A stretch of DNA of 64,000 nt from Planctomycetaceae bacterium (GTDB lineage Bacteria > Planctomycetota > Planctomycetia > Pirellulales > Pirellulaceae), in the NCBI GenBank assembly GCA_020638975.1, contig JACKHN010000002.1:372001-436000 (forward strand), written 5' to 3'. This document shows positions 28,680-38,222 of this stretch, piece by piece. The notes below the pieces were generated by a model. That model saw nothing but the letters and a program-made list of their open reading frames with translations. It was not told where the DNA came from and made no database searches. Made by a program: the position numbers and the translations under genes. Every line of letters begins with the position of its first letter. Position 1 is the first letter of the stretch.

Positions 28680-28766
28680 GGATGGGTGGCCGAGTGGTCG
28701 AAGGCGGCAGTCTTGAAAACTGCTGTACTCGTAAGGGTACCCTGGGTTCGAATCCCAGCCCATCCG
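28680..28766 (+). tRNA. tRNA-Ser (anticodon UGA)
   Basis: The cloverleaf is complete. The acceptor stem GGATGGG pairs with CCCATCC, the anticodon arm is GCAGT-CTTGAAA-ACTGC with anticodon TGA, a long variable arm follows (class II), and the T-arm is CTGGG-TTCGAAT-CCCAG. The discriminator base is G, as expected for serine. CCA is not encoded. Its 3' end serves as an integration site (see the island). Confidence 0.97.
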
Positions 28767-28768
28767 CT
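28753..28768 (+). repeat. Island attachment repeat, left (inside tRNA-Ser)
   Basis: TCCCAGCCCATCCGCT covers part of the T-arm, the acceptor 3' strand and two bases beyond the tRNA. It is followed by a T-run (TTCTTTTT). Confidence 0.75.
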
Positions 28769-28968
28769 TCTTTTTGTCCCACTTTGACTCGCCGTGACGC
28801 TGCTCAGAAGCGGTACGTATCGCTTCTAATCACATTACGGCGGCGTCACGCCCCCACCAACGCTGAGGGCGGAATCGTACACGGCGGAACTTGCTGGGAA
28901 ACCATCAAGGGTATGCAGGAGGGTGTGCAATCCGTCAGCGAACCTTGATTTTTGGCATCGGCAGCGAT

Positions 28969-29391
28969 TCAACTGCCTTCTGCAGATCGCTTTGCGAGGG
29001 ATGGCAATACGTCCCAAATCTTGTTCCTGATCTCCCGTAGGACGGACTCGTGTTGTTCCTCGCTGTGCATCTCTGAGAACGTCACAGACACCGTTTCCCT
29101 TGCCGTTCGGATCAACCCATCAGCGGAATCTGGTTCGAGCAGATTTAAGAGCGACCGACTCATCCCCTCGTACTTCACCTTGATGCGATGATCGGAAGCA
29201 CGAGCTAGGAAGTAGATGAAGACCTTGGCTTTGCCCCTCCGGTCATCGTCAATTGCCGGAGGAATTGCTGGCAACTTCAAATCTTCGAGAACTTCCGGCA
29301 TGTTGATTAACGCTTCAACACAGACACGCCTGATCTCGGTCAACCCGTCGATGAAGGGACCAAAGCTGACGACGCAGCGTACTTCAGCCAT
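28969..29391 (-). CDS. Hypothetical protein of the island
   Basis: 140 residues starting at an ATG that overlaps the stop of the upstream cytochrome-like gene (TGATG), so it is translationally coupled to it. The composition is that of a soluble alpha/beta protein (VCVEALINMPEVLEDLKLPA, KAKVFIYFLARASDHRIKV). No signal peptide, membrane segment or known motif is seen. I do not recognise a family. It is the gene nearest to the tRNA end of the island, a place where an integrase is often found, but nothing here resembles one. Confidence 0.6.
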   Translation of the reverse strand: MAEVRCVVSFGPFIDGLTEIRRVCVEALINMPEVLEDLKLPAIPPAIDDDRRGKAKVFIYFLARASDHRIKVKYEGMSRSLLNLLEPDSADGLIRTARETVSVTFSEMHSEEQHESVLREIRNKIWDVLPSLAKRSAEGS

Positions 29392-30755
29392 CACTCGCTC
29401 TCATACTCTGCGATCTTCGCTTCCGCAAACGGAATGAGAACGGGAATGATCTTCGCTTGAAGCGCATCGGTGAAAAGACCGCCGTACTCTTTGTACCGTA
29501 GGCCAACGGTTGGGGCTGTCTCGCTCCGCAGGTGCGACAGACGATCTGATAGATCAAGCTCCCACATGAACCGCACGTTGTCTCGAAAATAGGCGAACAT
29601 GTCCGTGTAGGCATCGCTGTACTCGTAGTCGGTTTCTGTCATCAAGCGACCTATTCCCAGTTCGGGGTGTTCGCTCAGCAGATGCTGCGTGAAGCGGACG
29701 ATGAAGAAATCGCCAAGGTATAAAGCGATGTAGTTCCAACCAGCGATTTGCGATTGTTCTCGTTCAGGATCGGAAAGCTGGTGAAGCCCTCTCGCAACGT
29801 ACAGGTCGTTGTACGGCGTCAGCCCCAGCAAGAGTAGCCCTTTGTCCGATACCGTCGCATTTGGAAAGTCGAGTCCACGGTCCTCCCAGATTTCGTCCAG
29901 CGTTTCCGCCAAGTCAGCCTTGATTTCGGGAACACCCGTTATCCCATCACCGAACCCGTGACGATGAAACATGACGGTCATCATCAGAAGCTCGGCGTGC
30001 TCAGCCGCTATCATGCGTTTCCACAGGTTGTTGGCGTGACGAGCCCCAACCGCATCGTTCATGCCTTCGTTGTTCAGTCCTCGATGCCGATCCGGCAGGT
30101 TGAATCCCTGACCCTCTGACCAGCCGCTTCGCTTGAGCCAGTTGAGTTTCTGCAAGCGAACATTCGAGTAAACCCCCGACTCATCTAGTGCTTCATTCAA
30201 GGCTGTCGCCTGATCTCTGGTTAAGTCATGTCCGGCTCCATTGGCGAATGCTCCCGGCCACGTTGGATAGGAACCCCAAATCGGTCTCGAATTGCTGCCG
30301 TGGCATCCCACACACCCAAACTCTTCCCCAACTCTCTTGCCAGCAGTGTGGATGAACCGATCATCAGCACCGAGCCTCAATGCGCCCAACTTCCACGTCT
30401 GGTTCACTGACCGAGATTCGAGCATTTCGGCATCGTTGTAGCCCTGCGAATCTTCGTTGGTTGCGATACCCATGAAGAAGGAACCGTCGGGCAGGAACAT
30501 AACGATCCGAGGTTTGCGAACCGTGGATGGCCTCTGCCTTGATGTCGAGTCCTCCAGCAGCACGTAGTTGTTGAGCAGCGTGTCTGGAAGATGATCCAGC
30601 AACTCTTCAATCGTGGTGATGTCGTTCGAGGTGGCGTAGGCTTCGACACCGCTGATCGTGAGTAGCTCCAGTGGCATCTTCTGAGCCAGAGCAGAGCCAT
30701 TGGGCAAAGCAAGCAATCCAATCACGTATCCGAGAATGATCGCAACCCGTGTCAT
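29391..30755 (-). CDS. Secreted protein with one c-type heme site
   Basis: 454 residues. A signal peptide is present (MTRVAIILGYVIGLLALPNG, probable cleavage after ALA). One heme-binding motif C148-V-G-C-H152 lies in EEFGCVGCHGSNSRP. The remainder is helical with many His, Trp and Tyr (for example ERMIA-like AAEHAELLMMTVMFHRHGFG). It is not a typical diheme peroxidase, since only one CxxCH is visible. A periplasmic electron-transfer or redox role is inferred. It forms a two-gene operon with the downstream 140-residue protein. Confidence 0.7.
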   Translation of the reverse strand: MTRVAIILGYVIGLLALPNGSALAQKMPLELLTISGVEAYATSNDITTIEELLDHLPDTLLNNYVLLEDSTSRQRPSTVRKPRIVMFLPDGSFFMGIATNEDSQGYNDAEMLESRSVNQTWKLGALRLGADDRFIHTAGKRVGEEFGCVGCHGSNSRPIWGSYPTWPGAFANGAGHDLTRDQATALNEALDESGVYSNVRLQKLNWLKRSGWSEGQGFNLPDRHRGLNNEGMNDAVGARHANNLWKRMIAAEHAELLMMTVMFHRHGFGDGITGVPEIKADLAETLDEIWEDRGLDFPNATVSDKGLLLLGLTPYNDLYVARGLHQLSDPEREQSQIAGWNYIALYLGDFFIVRFTQHLLSEHPELGIGRLMTETDYEYSDAYTDMFAYFRDNVRFMWELDLSDRLSHLRSETAPTVGLRYKEYGGLFTDALQAKIIPVLIPFAEAKIAEYESE

Positions 30756-31006
30756 GTCAGACTCCTGAATCTGTCAGGTTTAGTGTGTCGAAACTGTAAA
30801 GTGTCAGTGGTGCTCACAATCGGGCTGTGTTCAGTATCTTCGATCCCAGAATTCCCGGCCATCCCATCAAATACGGATGTAACGGGTCGTGTATTAAATC
30901 CCGTTTCCATTGCCATTCAAAATCGTACACTGTCACTGGCACGCCCGCTGCGAACAGCAATCTGCCGACCAACTGGGTCGCTGAAAACACAAACCGCTCG
31001 TTGCGT

Positions 31007-32470
31007 TCAAATGTAGGTCGCCAGACGTAGCTCTGCGGATTCTGCCCAGCGCTGAATGACTTGGCGCTCCTTCTCCGTGGGCAGACGGTTAGCCTTCCCT
31101 CGTACCTGACAGATTTGACGAGTGGCATTTCGGACTTCGATGGTGACAGTCTTCGTGATCCCCTCCTTAGACTCGACCTCCATCGTCCAGATCGAGCAGT
31201 GTCCTCGGGCACACGATGAAGCGTAGCTTGCCACGCAGTGTTTCATCTGACGACCTTCACACGTCAGGGAGTTGCTGCTCAGCAATTCACGAATCGTCCA
31301 GCGTTTGGCGGTTCCATTCTGCTGTGATCCTTCGACGAACTCGAACCCATTGATGCCAAACGACTGCCACTGGCGAACTTGATGTCGATTGTCGTTGGCG
31401 AGTGTGCGATGCCACTCGTTGACCCGACGAAGCAACACTTCTGGAGTTCGACCCTTCATGGAGAGGTTCGGCTGTGGCGGAGCAGTCTCTTCTCGATTGC
31501 CGGGCGCAACGAAGGCATGTCCTGACACAAATCGCTGGTAATGGAGGTAATCAACAATCGGCCCAATGTGGGCTCGATCCAGCATTGGGTGCGATGCGAA
31601 CCATCGGATGACGGTTGACCAGAAGTCGTCGTGGTCGAACGATTCTGTTAGTCGAGTTCCAAAAGTCGCTCGTGCGAGACGCTCATCGCCGCCGAGCCCA
31701 TGAACCTGCCCCCATCGGAGAGCTTCCTCAATCGTCAGATTGTTCGGGGCGTGCATGAAGTGATGTGACATCTTCTTCGTGAACGTGATTGGTAAGTTGC
31801 AGGTACGGATGTTTTGGCCTCGTCCCACATGCAAGTACCAGCTTCGGCGGTCGGCTGCCTGCTTCGTCCAACCAGAGAACCAGACGACATCAAAGAACAA
31901 TGGCATATCGTCAAATTGCACGAACAGATGCCGCAGCAAGGATGCAAATTGGCGAGAGGAACTGTGCGAACGTGGCTTCCAATCTTCGATTGCTCGGAGC
32001 CATGAAGAGTGATGGGCAGCAATCACAGCAATTGCTTCGACGAACGTATTGCCGTGAAGCTGGCCCAAGGAGGCGATGGCAGGCGAGCCATCGAAGAACT
32101 TGGCTCTCTGCTCATGCAAGTGGGCCAATAGACTGGCCAACGCTTGCCGATTGATTTGCTTTTCCGGCTGTGGACCTCGTTTTGGGCGAACGAGTTGGCA
32201 GAGTCGCTTGAGGTGTGGCTGCGTGACTTGATCCTCAGTCAACTCACCATTGCAGACGCAACGAAGAATATCCAGTGGCTTGCGATTTTCACGCTTCCGG
32301 CGTTCCAGCCGTTCCTGAGCGACGGCCTGCTGCGAAAAGGATCGCTCTCGACAGCGTTGCTTCCAGTGCTTATTGAGCTTGCGGCTGAAGCCGTTCCGGG
32401 CGCACCACTGGCGGTAGTCCTCGACCGATTCAAGGCCGAGACCCTCGATATGATTACTGAGGTTTTGCAT
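31007..32470 (-). CDS. PcfJ-like protein
   Basis: 487 residues. The C-terminal 100 residues carry the PcfJ-like pattern: LTCEGRQMKHCVASYASSC, a strand with TVTIEVRN, then ICQVRGKANRLPTEKE. This domain is common on plasmids, phages and conjugative elements and its biochemical role is not known. The N-terminal part is basic and Arg/Gln-rich. The start is an ATG at 32470, next to the transposase gene. It fits the mobile character of the island. Confidence 0.7.
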   Translation of the reverse strand: MQNLSNHIEGLGLESVEDYRQWCARNGFSRKLNKHWKQRCRERSFSQQAVAQERLERRKRENRKPLDILRCVCNGELTEDQVTQPHLKRLCQLVRPKRGPQPEKQINRQALASLLAHLHEQRAKFFDGSPAIASLGQLHGNTFVEAIAVIAAHHSSWLRAIEDWKPRSHSSSRQFASLLRHLFVQFDDMPLFFDVVWFSGWTKQAADRRSWYLHVGRGQNIRTCNLPITFTKKMSHHFMHAPNNLTIEEALRWGQVHGLGGDERLARATFGTRLTESFDHDDFWSTVIRWFASHPMLDRAHIGPIVDYLHYQRFVSGHAFVAPGNREETAPPQPNLSMKGRTPEVLLRRVNEWHRTLANDNRHQVRQWQSFGINGFEFVEGSQQNGTAKRWTIRELLSSNSLTCEGRQMKHCVASYASSCARGHCSIWTMEVESKEGITKTVTIEVRNATRQICQVRGKANRLPTEKERQVIQRWAESAELRLATYI

Positions 32471-32643
32471 TCCTGCGTTTCAAGATCAATTGGTTCGTTT
32501 GATTAACTAGCAAGCACTAGATGTTGTGTGGTGTCATGGTTAGGTCCCCGAAGGGATTGTAGATGCATTGCTTGCTGGTGGATGTTTTTAGCACGAATTG
32601 CGTTAATGAGGCATGGCTCATTCACAGCAAGGAGGTCTCGACC

Positions 32644-33882
32644 ATGCCCGCGATCATTGATTTTCCCGACGTGATCAAAGAAGCGATGCCAAAGTTCGCG
32701 GACTGCTTTGGGTGCGATCCGCAGCGCCGACACTTCATGGAATACCTGACAGGGCTGATGGTCGCAGCGAAGAAGAGCGTCAGTGGTATCAATGCAGAGT
32801 TCGCGGAAACGACTGACCAATCCTGCTTGAATCGCTTTCTTACGCAGGTCGATTGGGATGTCGAGCAGCTCAACGAACGACGCTTGCAACTGCTGCAACA
32901 GGATCCCACCACACGTTACCACGATCAAGGAGTCATCGCGATCGATGACGTGTTGATCGACCACGCTGGGAAGTTGATCGAAGACGTGGGCTGGTTCTGG
33001 GATCACGCCGAAGACCGCCACAAAATCGCGCATGACTATTTGTTTATCAATTACGTGTGCAGCAGCGGCAAGCATTATCCGTTGGAGTTTCGCCGTTTCA
33101 AGAAACGTGACCAATGCGAAGAAGCCGGCGAAACGTTTCAGGATCATGGCGTCTTGTTCCGGCAACTGATCGACTGGGTGTGCGAGCGCGATATCCCCGG
33201 GGACTTTACGTTTGACAGCTATTTTTCCAGTGCGGCGAACCTGAACCACATTCATGCCCAGCGCGACCGCCATGGTCAGCCTCGGGCATACATCGGAGAC
33301 ATGAAGTTCAATCGCAAGATCGAATACCGAGGAAAGATCATGCGGCTCGACGAGTTCGCCGCCACGATCCCACGCGAGAGCCGCAAGGAACTTCGCCGCG
33401 GTGATGCGCGGCAATGGTACTTTACTTGTACCGTGCGCATCCCGGAGGTGAACCATAAAGTGCGAGTCGTCATCCTGTGGAACAACCGCAGAGATGCCAA
33501 GGCTGGTAAGATCCTGGTGACGAACCGCACCAGATGGGAAGTGACTCGCATCGTGCGAGGATATCGCTGTCGCTGGACAGGCACAGAGACGTTTCATCGG
33601 GACGGCAAGCAGCATTTGGGAATGGGTAGCTGTCAGCTTCGCAACGGCCAAGGCCAGACACGGCACATGTACTTGGTCATGCTGGCGTACAGCCTGCTCG
33701 TACTCCAACTGCGGCAGGACCGTGCGAAGGACTGGGCTCTGACTCGGCTGAAGACCATCGGCCAAGCTTGCCGCGCCATGACGATCGAGACCTTGAGAAC
33801 GACCCTGGAATGGGCCATCGCCGAAGTCACCACAAAAAAGAAATCGGTCAACCATGTAAAGGCTCAATTAGGCTTGACCTGA
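32644..33882 (+). CDS. DDE transposase (IS701/IS4-like)
   Basis: 412 residues from an ATG with AGGAGG 9 bases upstream; a longer frame opens at 32563 but has no ribosome site. The first catalytic Asp is in VIAIDDVLIDHAGK, the second probably in FTFDSYFSS, and the Glu in WTGTETFHRDGKQHLG, with the Y-x2-R-x3-E-like context RGYRCRWTGTE. This matches IS701-like transposases. I could not identify clear terminal inverted repeats. A 7-base direct repeat TGATTAA occurs at 32500-32506 and 33901-33907, but its role as target duplication is not proven. Confidence 0.85.
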   Translation: MPAIIDFPDVIKEAMPKFADCFGCDPQRRHFMEYLTGLMVAAKKSVSGINAEFAETTDQSCLNRFLTQVDWDVEQLNERRLQLLQQDPTTRYHDQGVIAIDDVLIDHAGKLIEDVGWFWDHAEDRHKIAHDYLFINYVCSSGKHYPLEFRRFKKRDQCEEAGETFQDHGVLFRQLIDWVCERDIPGDFTFDSYFSSAANLNHIHAQRDRHGQPRAYIGDMKFNRKIEYRGKIMRLDEFAATIPRESRKELRRGDARQWYFTCTVRIPEVNHKVRVVILWNNRRDAKAGKILVTNRTRWEVTRIVRGYRCRWTGTETFHRDGKQHLGMGSCQLRNGQGQTRHMYLVMLAYSLLVLQLRQDRAKDWALTRLKTIGQACRAMTIETLRTTLEWAIAEVTTKKKSVNHVKAQLGLT

Positions 33883-35305
33883 AAGATTACAAAAATTCAG
33901 TGATTAAGTAGATCACGATCCGGTTCTTCGGTCGGAGCCTGTGTTTTCTTTCTGCGCATTGTGTTCGTGGAGGCCATGTGGACGGTATGAACGTGAACGT
34001 ATCAGCCGCATCGTGGTACTTGGATTCCGAGTCATCTCTCTCATTCCCTTTCGAAAAGTGGTAGCTGGTGTTTCAGGTCAGACACAGTTGGCAATATTGA
34101 AGGCCTTACTTCACAGTCCGTACAGAATCGTCCTGTTTCTGCATGTAGTCACGATACTCGTCCCCAACCGTTCAACGAGCTTCTTCTCGATCTGAGTCCG
34201 AGCAACGAGAAGGCAATGAAGTAGGCCGCTGACGAACAGGAACCAATTCGCAGTCACGATATTTCGCGCTAACAAAGAGTTAAATGCGAAGGGCCAAATA
34301 GAAAGGATGAACGAACTGATACGCCGGTCGTTCAACGTATGTTCCTTCCTAGACAATTGTGTCGGTCATCAGGTTTTTTCCGAGCGTGTGAACGTCCACA
34401 CGAACACGGCCCCAGCATCCGGATCAGATGAAGCCGCACCATCGTAGCCAGAGCGGAATCGGCACTGACGCCCAGCTACAGGCTGATCGATCATCCAGAC
34501 GATGCCACCGATGAACCACGGCAGGCCGCGCCAGCCGAGGCCGAACAAGATGAACACACTCTGCCAGCGATCCAGCTTCACCACTCATGCCGGAATGAAT
34601 CCGTAGAGGGCGAAAGCAAAAAGCCGACGAGGATGCCAATGAATGTCAGATCGAAAGAGTTCGTCGAGTCATCTATGAAGTCCAGGTCGCTCAGAAAAGA
34701 CAAATCCTGCATCGCCATGATTGTTCAACCATCACCATCGCCAACGCTCGATATGTCAGGATTCCTCAGTTGCTTCAACATTCGACGCTTCTTCGCCGTA
34801 CAGGTACTTTCGCTCTGAATAGAAGAGAGTAGTTCGGAGTAAAAGGCCCATTGCTCCGCAAATGCTACCGAGCAAGTTTCACCCGTCGCCATGCTGCCAG
34901 TAATCCAGCCGAGAGCGGTGAACGTGGCGAGGTTGCGGTGTTGACGTAAGCCGCGGCCGCCCGGCACAAAGATCCCACTCCAACCGAAAACAGCCACCAC
35001 AGTAACACCATCCTGACGAAGGGACTACTGACGAAGATCGACACGGCTACGAAGAGCGAAGTTCTGAGATGAAAGTCCGCTACCCAAGGACATCAGCCCA
35101 ACTGAAGACTCATGCCTGCCAAAAGCCAAAGCCACTTCCGTAGCTAATTGTGTCATGCAGTTTGCGTTTCTGCTCGCTCTTCATTCAGTCGCTCGTTTTC
35201 TGGACCACCCTGTGCAACTTCCGAGCAATCGACTCTCCGTTTCAGGATGAAGCGGACCAACGGCATGACTCCGCTACGATTTAGACGAAGACCAAGTAAC
35301 AGAGT
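33883..35305. other. 1.4-kb island segment without a supported gene
   Basis: Many short frames exist on both strands but none is convincing. On the minus strand 34369-34584 encodes a hydrophobic peptide (VFILFGLGWRGLPWFIGGIV) and 34111-34356 another, which may be remnants of small membrane-protein genes. The segment lies directly behind the transposase and before the truncated-looking nucleotidyltransferase gene, so decay after insertion is plausible. Confidence 0.4.
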
Positions 35306-35968
35306 TTACATACGAGTCCAAATTCCACGTGACAGGTGAAAGTTGAACTTATCCTTATTCTCGACGTGTTGCTCCTCGCCATCAATCTCTCGACAGACTT
35401 TGCCTCCAGAGATCGCAATCACGCCCGGCTCCTCCAATGGAGTGTAGAGACACTCCAGTACGTTCGGGTTCGCCTTGAGCGCCAGCACGAGGAACTTCTG
35501 AATCTCCCAGTACGCTTCCTGAGTTGGTTCGCATTCAAGTTGTTCCGGCACACCGTAGAGCGACCAATGCAGTTCGGCGGGCGGCAAATAAACACCACGG
35601 CGGTCGATGTCGGAATTGCTGTCCGACAAGCCATAAGCCTGTGATCCGATAATGCACTGGTAGATGACTCGCTCGAACAGATCGCTGCGACTCGCTGTAA
35701 TCTGGCTGTCACCGATCTCGCCTTCTTTGAACTTGGCGAGCGAAGTGAGGTCGCCCGAATTCAGAGATTCCTCAACTCCATCGGGGAAACGAATTCGATA
35801 GGCGTGAGCAAGGTCCGTAGGGGATTTGACCACGACACCAACCGCCCCCCGAGGATGAAGCGTGCGACCGTTCTGACCAATCACATCCCGCAGCGTCACG
35901 ACTTGCGTGCCGACTGAAAAGATCAGGTTCGGATGGGAGTGAACTCGCTTGGCCATATTCGTCCTCAT
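35306..35968 (-). CDS. Predicted nucleotidyltransferase (YcgL/MNT-like), last gene of the RNA-repair operon
   Basis: 220 residues. An N-terminal small beta domain (VGTQVVTLRDVIGQNGRTLH, GAVGVVVKSPTD) is followed by a pol-beta-type nucleotidyltransferase fold: IIGSQAYGLSDSNSDIDRRG (G-S then D-x-D), YLPP, and FLVLALKANPNVLECLYTP. Family members usually continue with a further helical region; here the frame ends soon after LEEPGVIAISGG, so the C-terminus may be truncated. The ATG overlaps the stop of the Pth2 gene (ATGA). The context suggests nucleotide transfer to RNA or protein; the substrate is unknown. Confidence 0.8.
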   Translation of the reverse strand: MRTNMAKRVHSHPNLIFSVGTQVVTLRDVIGQNGRTLHPRGAVGVVVKSPTDLAHAYRIRFPDGVEESLNSGDLTSLAKFKEGEIGDSQITASRSDLFERVIYQCIIGSQAYGLSDSNSDIDRRGVYLPPAELHWSLYGVPEQLECEPTQEAYWEIQKFLVLALKANPNVLECLYTPLEEPGVIAISGGKVCREIDGEEQHVENKDKFNFHLSRGIWTRM

Positions 35969-36378
35969 AGCAATTGCAGGTGGCCAGTGATCTCGTCGAT
36001 CTTCTCGGCCTCGTCAGGCCCAATTGCCAGACACGTGTTCGTGGGCTCTCCATGGAACTCGGTCTTGCCGCTGTCCGTGATGAGGTGAACTTCGAGCCCG
36101 GCCTCCAATGCCTTGTCATGGATTGCCATCAGTTCCTCTTCGCTGTCCACTCGGCAACAGACTTTGGCAAACGCTCCGGTAAGCCATTCCCGTTGAGCAT
36201 CCGTGAAATCGTGAAGTGACACGGAACCTGCTTCCTGCAAACGACGACAGATGAACGACATCGAGGCATGGGCACCTTGAGCGATCTGCTTTCCACGTCG
36301 CATCTTCAAGTCGTGACGAACACAGATAACCTGCTTGATCCTCTTCGGCTCTTCACTCACGTTACGACTCCCTTCCAT
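35965..36378 (-). CDS. Pth2-type peptidyl-tRNA hydrolase
   Basis: 137 residues. The Pth2 signature is clear: KQVICVRHDLKMRRGKQIAQ, AHASMSFI, the catalytic-core strand GLEVHLITDSGKTEFHGEPT and TCLAIGPDEAEKIDEITG. Pth2 is the archaeal/eukaryotic type and is unusual in bacteria, whose housekeeping enzyme is the unrelated Pth. It releases tRNA from stalled peptidyl-tRNA. A GTG at 36360, 7 bases behind GGAAGGGAG, is an alternative start. It lies in the RNA-repair operon, overlapping both neighbours. Confidence 0.88.
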   Translation of the reverse strand: MEGSRNVSEEPKRIKQVICVRHDLKMRRGKQIAQGAHASMSFICRRLQEAGSVSLHDFTDAQREWLTGAFAKVCCRVDSEEELMAIHDKALEAGLEVHLITDSGKTEFHGEPTNTCLAIGPDEAEKIDEITGHLQLL

Positions 36379-37483
36379 CGCTTATTTCCAGCCCGTGGCA
36401 TTCCAACCACGTCGGCGGCTCACACTTCTCGGCCAACTTTCGGATCACCGTCTCGGGCACCGCTTTGCTCCGAGCTTTGTTTTGACGAAGCAGGTTTTGG
36501 AACGGTGGCTCGATGTACACGATCTCGATGCGGGCATTGTAATCGGCAAACAGGTCAAGCCAGCGGCCTCGGGTCTGCCGCATCGTGTTCGTGGCGTTGA
36601 ACGCAAACGAAGTTCCTGACCGAAGAAACTCTCGGCATCGCTCCTGCGCCAGTTGAGCCACCTGCCCCTGATTGTCGGTCGGTTTAGCATCGAGTTCGCC
36701 ACGAATGTCGTCCAGCGAGATAACGGGAAGATCGTTGCGTTTTCTCGACAGCCAAGTGTCCTTGCCGCAGCCGGGAAGACCAGCCATTAATGTCGCCGTA
36801 CATGTGAAGCCCTCGTGGGGAACGTAATGCAGATTGGGTTCTCGTTGCCGAAAGAAAGTGAAGCGGGCATGGTCGGTGGCGAACAGATACGGTTGGTCGT
36901 AACAACCCGTTTCCTCGGCCATGAGCTTCCAGTAGTGCAAGTTCTCCTCGGGGCGGGTCATCGAGTCAGTATCCCGGCCTCGGGTGTCGGCGAGAGCGAA
37001 GAGATACAGCAGGCGATTGTTGACCAACCACGACAGTCGGACGACTTCGTGCGTCGGCTCTTCACGTTCGGGTAGAAAGGCCGGGCGTCCGTGGTAGCGG
37101 ACCAGCCGAGCTATCTCCTCACGAGTTGTCAGGTCGCAGCCAAGATCACGCAGGACGTTACGGGCAACGTGCTCTCCTTTGACGGCGTGATTCGGCGAAC
37201 GGACTCGCCCCGACTCGGGGTCAACCTCAGTAGTCAACGGCTTGGCGGCATCGTGGAACAAAGCCGTGAAGATCAGGACGACTTGCTCGTGCAACGTCAG
37301 ACTTGGCCACTCTTCCAGTTCCAGCAGTTGCATGAGGACCATCTTCGTGTGAGTCCAGACATCGCCTTCGGAATGCCACTCGGCATCCTGAGCGCAGTCC
37401 GCCATCGCCTGACACCACGACTGGGTTTCGGACCAGTCCGTGATGTCCTCCAGCGACGATTGTTTGAGTTGCTCCCAGTTCAT
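36362..37483 (-). CDS. HD domain fused to a polynucleotide-kinase-like P-loop domain
   Basis: 373 residues. The N-terminal half is an HD phosphohydrolase domain: H45 in VWTHTKM, H77-D78 in ALFHDAAKP and later metal-ligand candidates such as D167. It might remove 2',3'-cyclic or 3'-phosphates. The C-terminal half is a P-loop kinase with Walker A GLPGCGKDT (235-243), SLDDIRG and the NATNTMRQTRGRW lid-like segment, resembling T4 Pnkp. Together the two domains could repair both RNA ends for ligation. The ATG at 37483 overlaps the stop of the RNA ligase gene by 4 bases; an upstream TTG is less likely. Confidence 0.85.
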   Translation of the reverse strand: MNWEQLKQSSLEDITDWSETQSWCQAMADCAQDAEWHSEGDVWTHTKMVLMQLLELEEWPSLTLHEQVVLIFTALFHDAAKPLTTEVDPESGRVRSPNHAVKGEHVARNVLRDLGCDLTTREEIARLVRYHGRPAFLPEREEPTHEVVRLSWLVNNRLLYLFALADTRGRDTDSMTRPEENLHYWKLMAEETGCYDQPYLFATDHARFTFFRQREPNLHYVPHEGFTCTATLMAGLPGCGKDTWLSRKRNDLPVISLDDIRGELDAKPTDNQGQVAQLAQERCREFLRSGTSFAFNATNTMRQTRGRWLDLFADYNARIEIVYIEPPFQNLLRQNKARSKAVPETVIRKLAEKCEPPTWLECHGLEISDGRES

Positions 37484-38220
37484 GACCAAATATCCACATC
37501 ATCCGCCAGCAGGTTTGGCACCATGACCTGATGCTGCCAGTGCGTACTTTGTTTGATCTTCTCGACAAACTCCGGGCGCACGAACTTCGCTCGTCCCGTC
37601 ACAACGCCATCAGCTTCAGTTCTCAGGTAAAGACCTTCCATCAGGTTGTCAGGCCGCTTCGTGACCGGATTCTCGAAGTGGCTGTCGAACTGCGACGGCC
37701 CGATCAGGTCTTCGAGATCGTTACGGTTCACCGTGCCCGTGTGAACTATGGGAACAGTCTGGATGCCGGTTCCTTCCAGTAGCGCCAACCGACATTTCAA
37801 ATCGAGGAATACTTCCTGTTCTTTGTCGTAGATGTCGAACTCAAAGAAGTAGTGCGTCAGCTTCCGGTAATGGACCGAATGCCGGGCGTAGACCCATTCT
37901 CCGAAAAGAAGGAATCGATTCTGTAACTTCTCTTCCAGCGTATGCCGCTTCACCGCCGCCCACTGCTTGAACAGGTCGTACTGCGGGTGCATCCCCTCGG
38001 TGATGAGATGACCCCGGCATTGCAGGACCATCTCACCCGAATCCGAGAAGTGGATGCCAACATTCGTGCCGTCGATCTTCTCTTCGACGATCAGAGAGCC
38101 ATCGGCAATGAACGACTTCGATTCTGCTTCGCCGAGATGCTTGTCGTCATCCGTCCCTTTCGACCCAAACAGATGAGGCGTGCGGGGATACTTGGTGAAA
38201 TCACCGTGGGAAGTACCCAT
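37480..38220 (-). CDS. ATP-dependent RNA ligase (Rnl2/DRB0094-like)
   Basis: 246 residues with the nucleotidyltransferase motifs of RNA ligases: motif I E-K48-I-D-G-T-N (Lys48 would be adenylylated), motif III FGEW (106-109), motif IIIa FEFD (126-129), motif IV EGLYLR (195-200) and motif V RAKFVR (210-215). It seals 3'-OH and 5'-phosphate RNA ends. The start lies 2 bases behind the stop of the Thg1-like gene. The surrounding genes supply kinase, polymerase and peptidyl-tRNA hydrolase functions. Confidence 0.92.
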   Translation of the reverse strand: MGTSHGDFTKYPRTPHLFGSKGTDDDKHLGEAESKSFIADGSLIVEEKIDGTNVGIHFSDSGEMVLQCRGHLITEGMHPQYDLFKQWAAVKRHTLEEKLQNRFLLFGEWVYARHSVHYRKLTHYFFEFDIYDKEQEVFLDLKCRLALLEGTGIQTVPIVHTGTVNRNDLEDLIGPSQFDSHFENPVTKRPDNLMEGLYLRTEADGVVTGRAKFVRPEFVEKIKQSTHWQHQVMVPNLLADDVDIWS

Positions 38221-38222
38221 CG

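Noticed and set aside
28682..28948. 88-residue frame beginning in tRNA-Ser
   Set aside because: It overlaps the tRNA gene and its translation is not protein-like.
32500..33907. TGATTAA direct repeats as borders of the insertion sequence
   Set aside because: The inner ends do not form matching inverted repeats, so the borders remain undefined.
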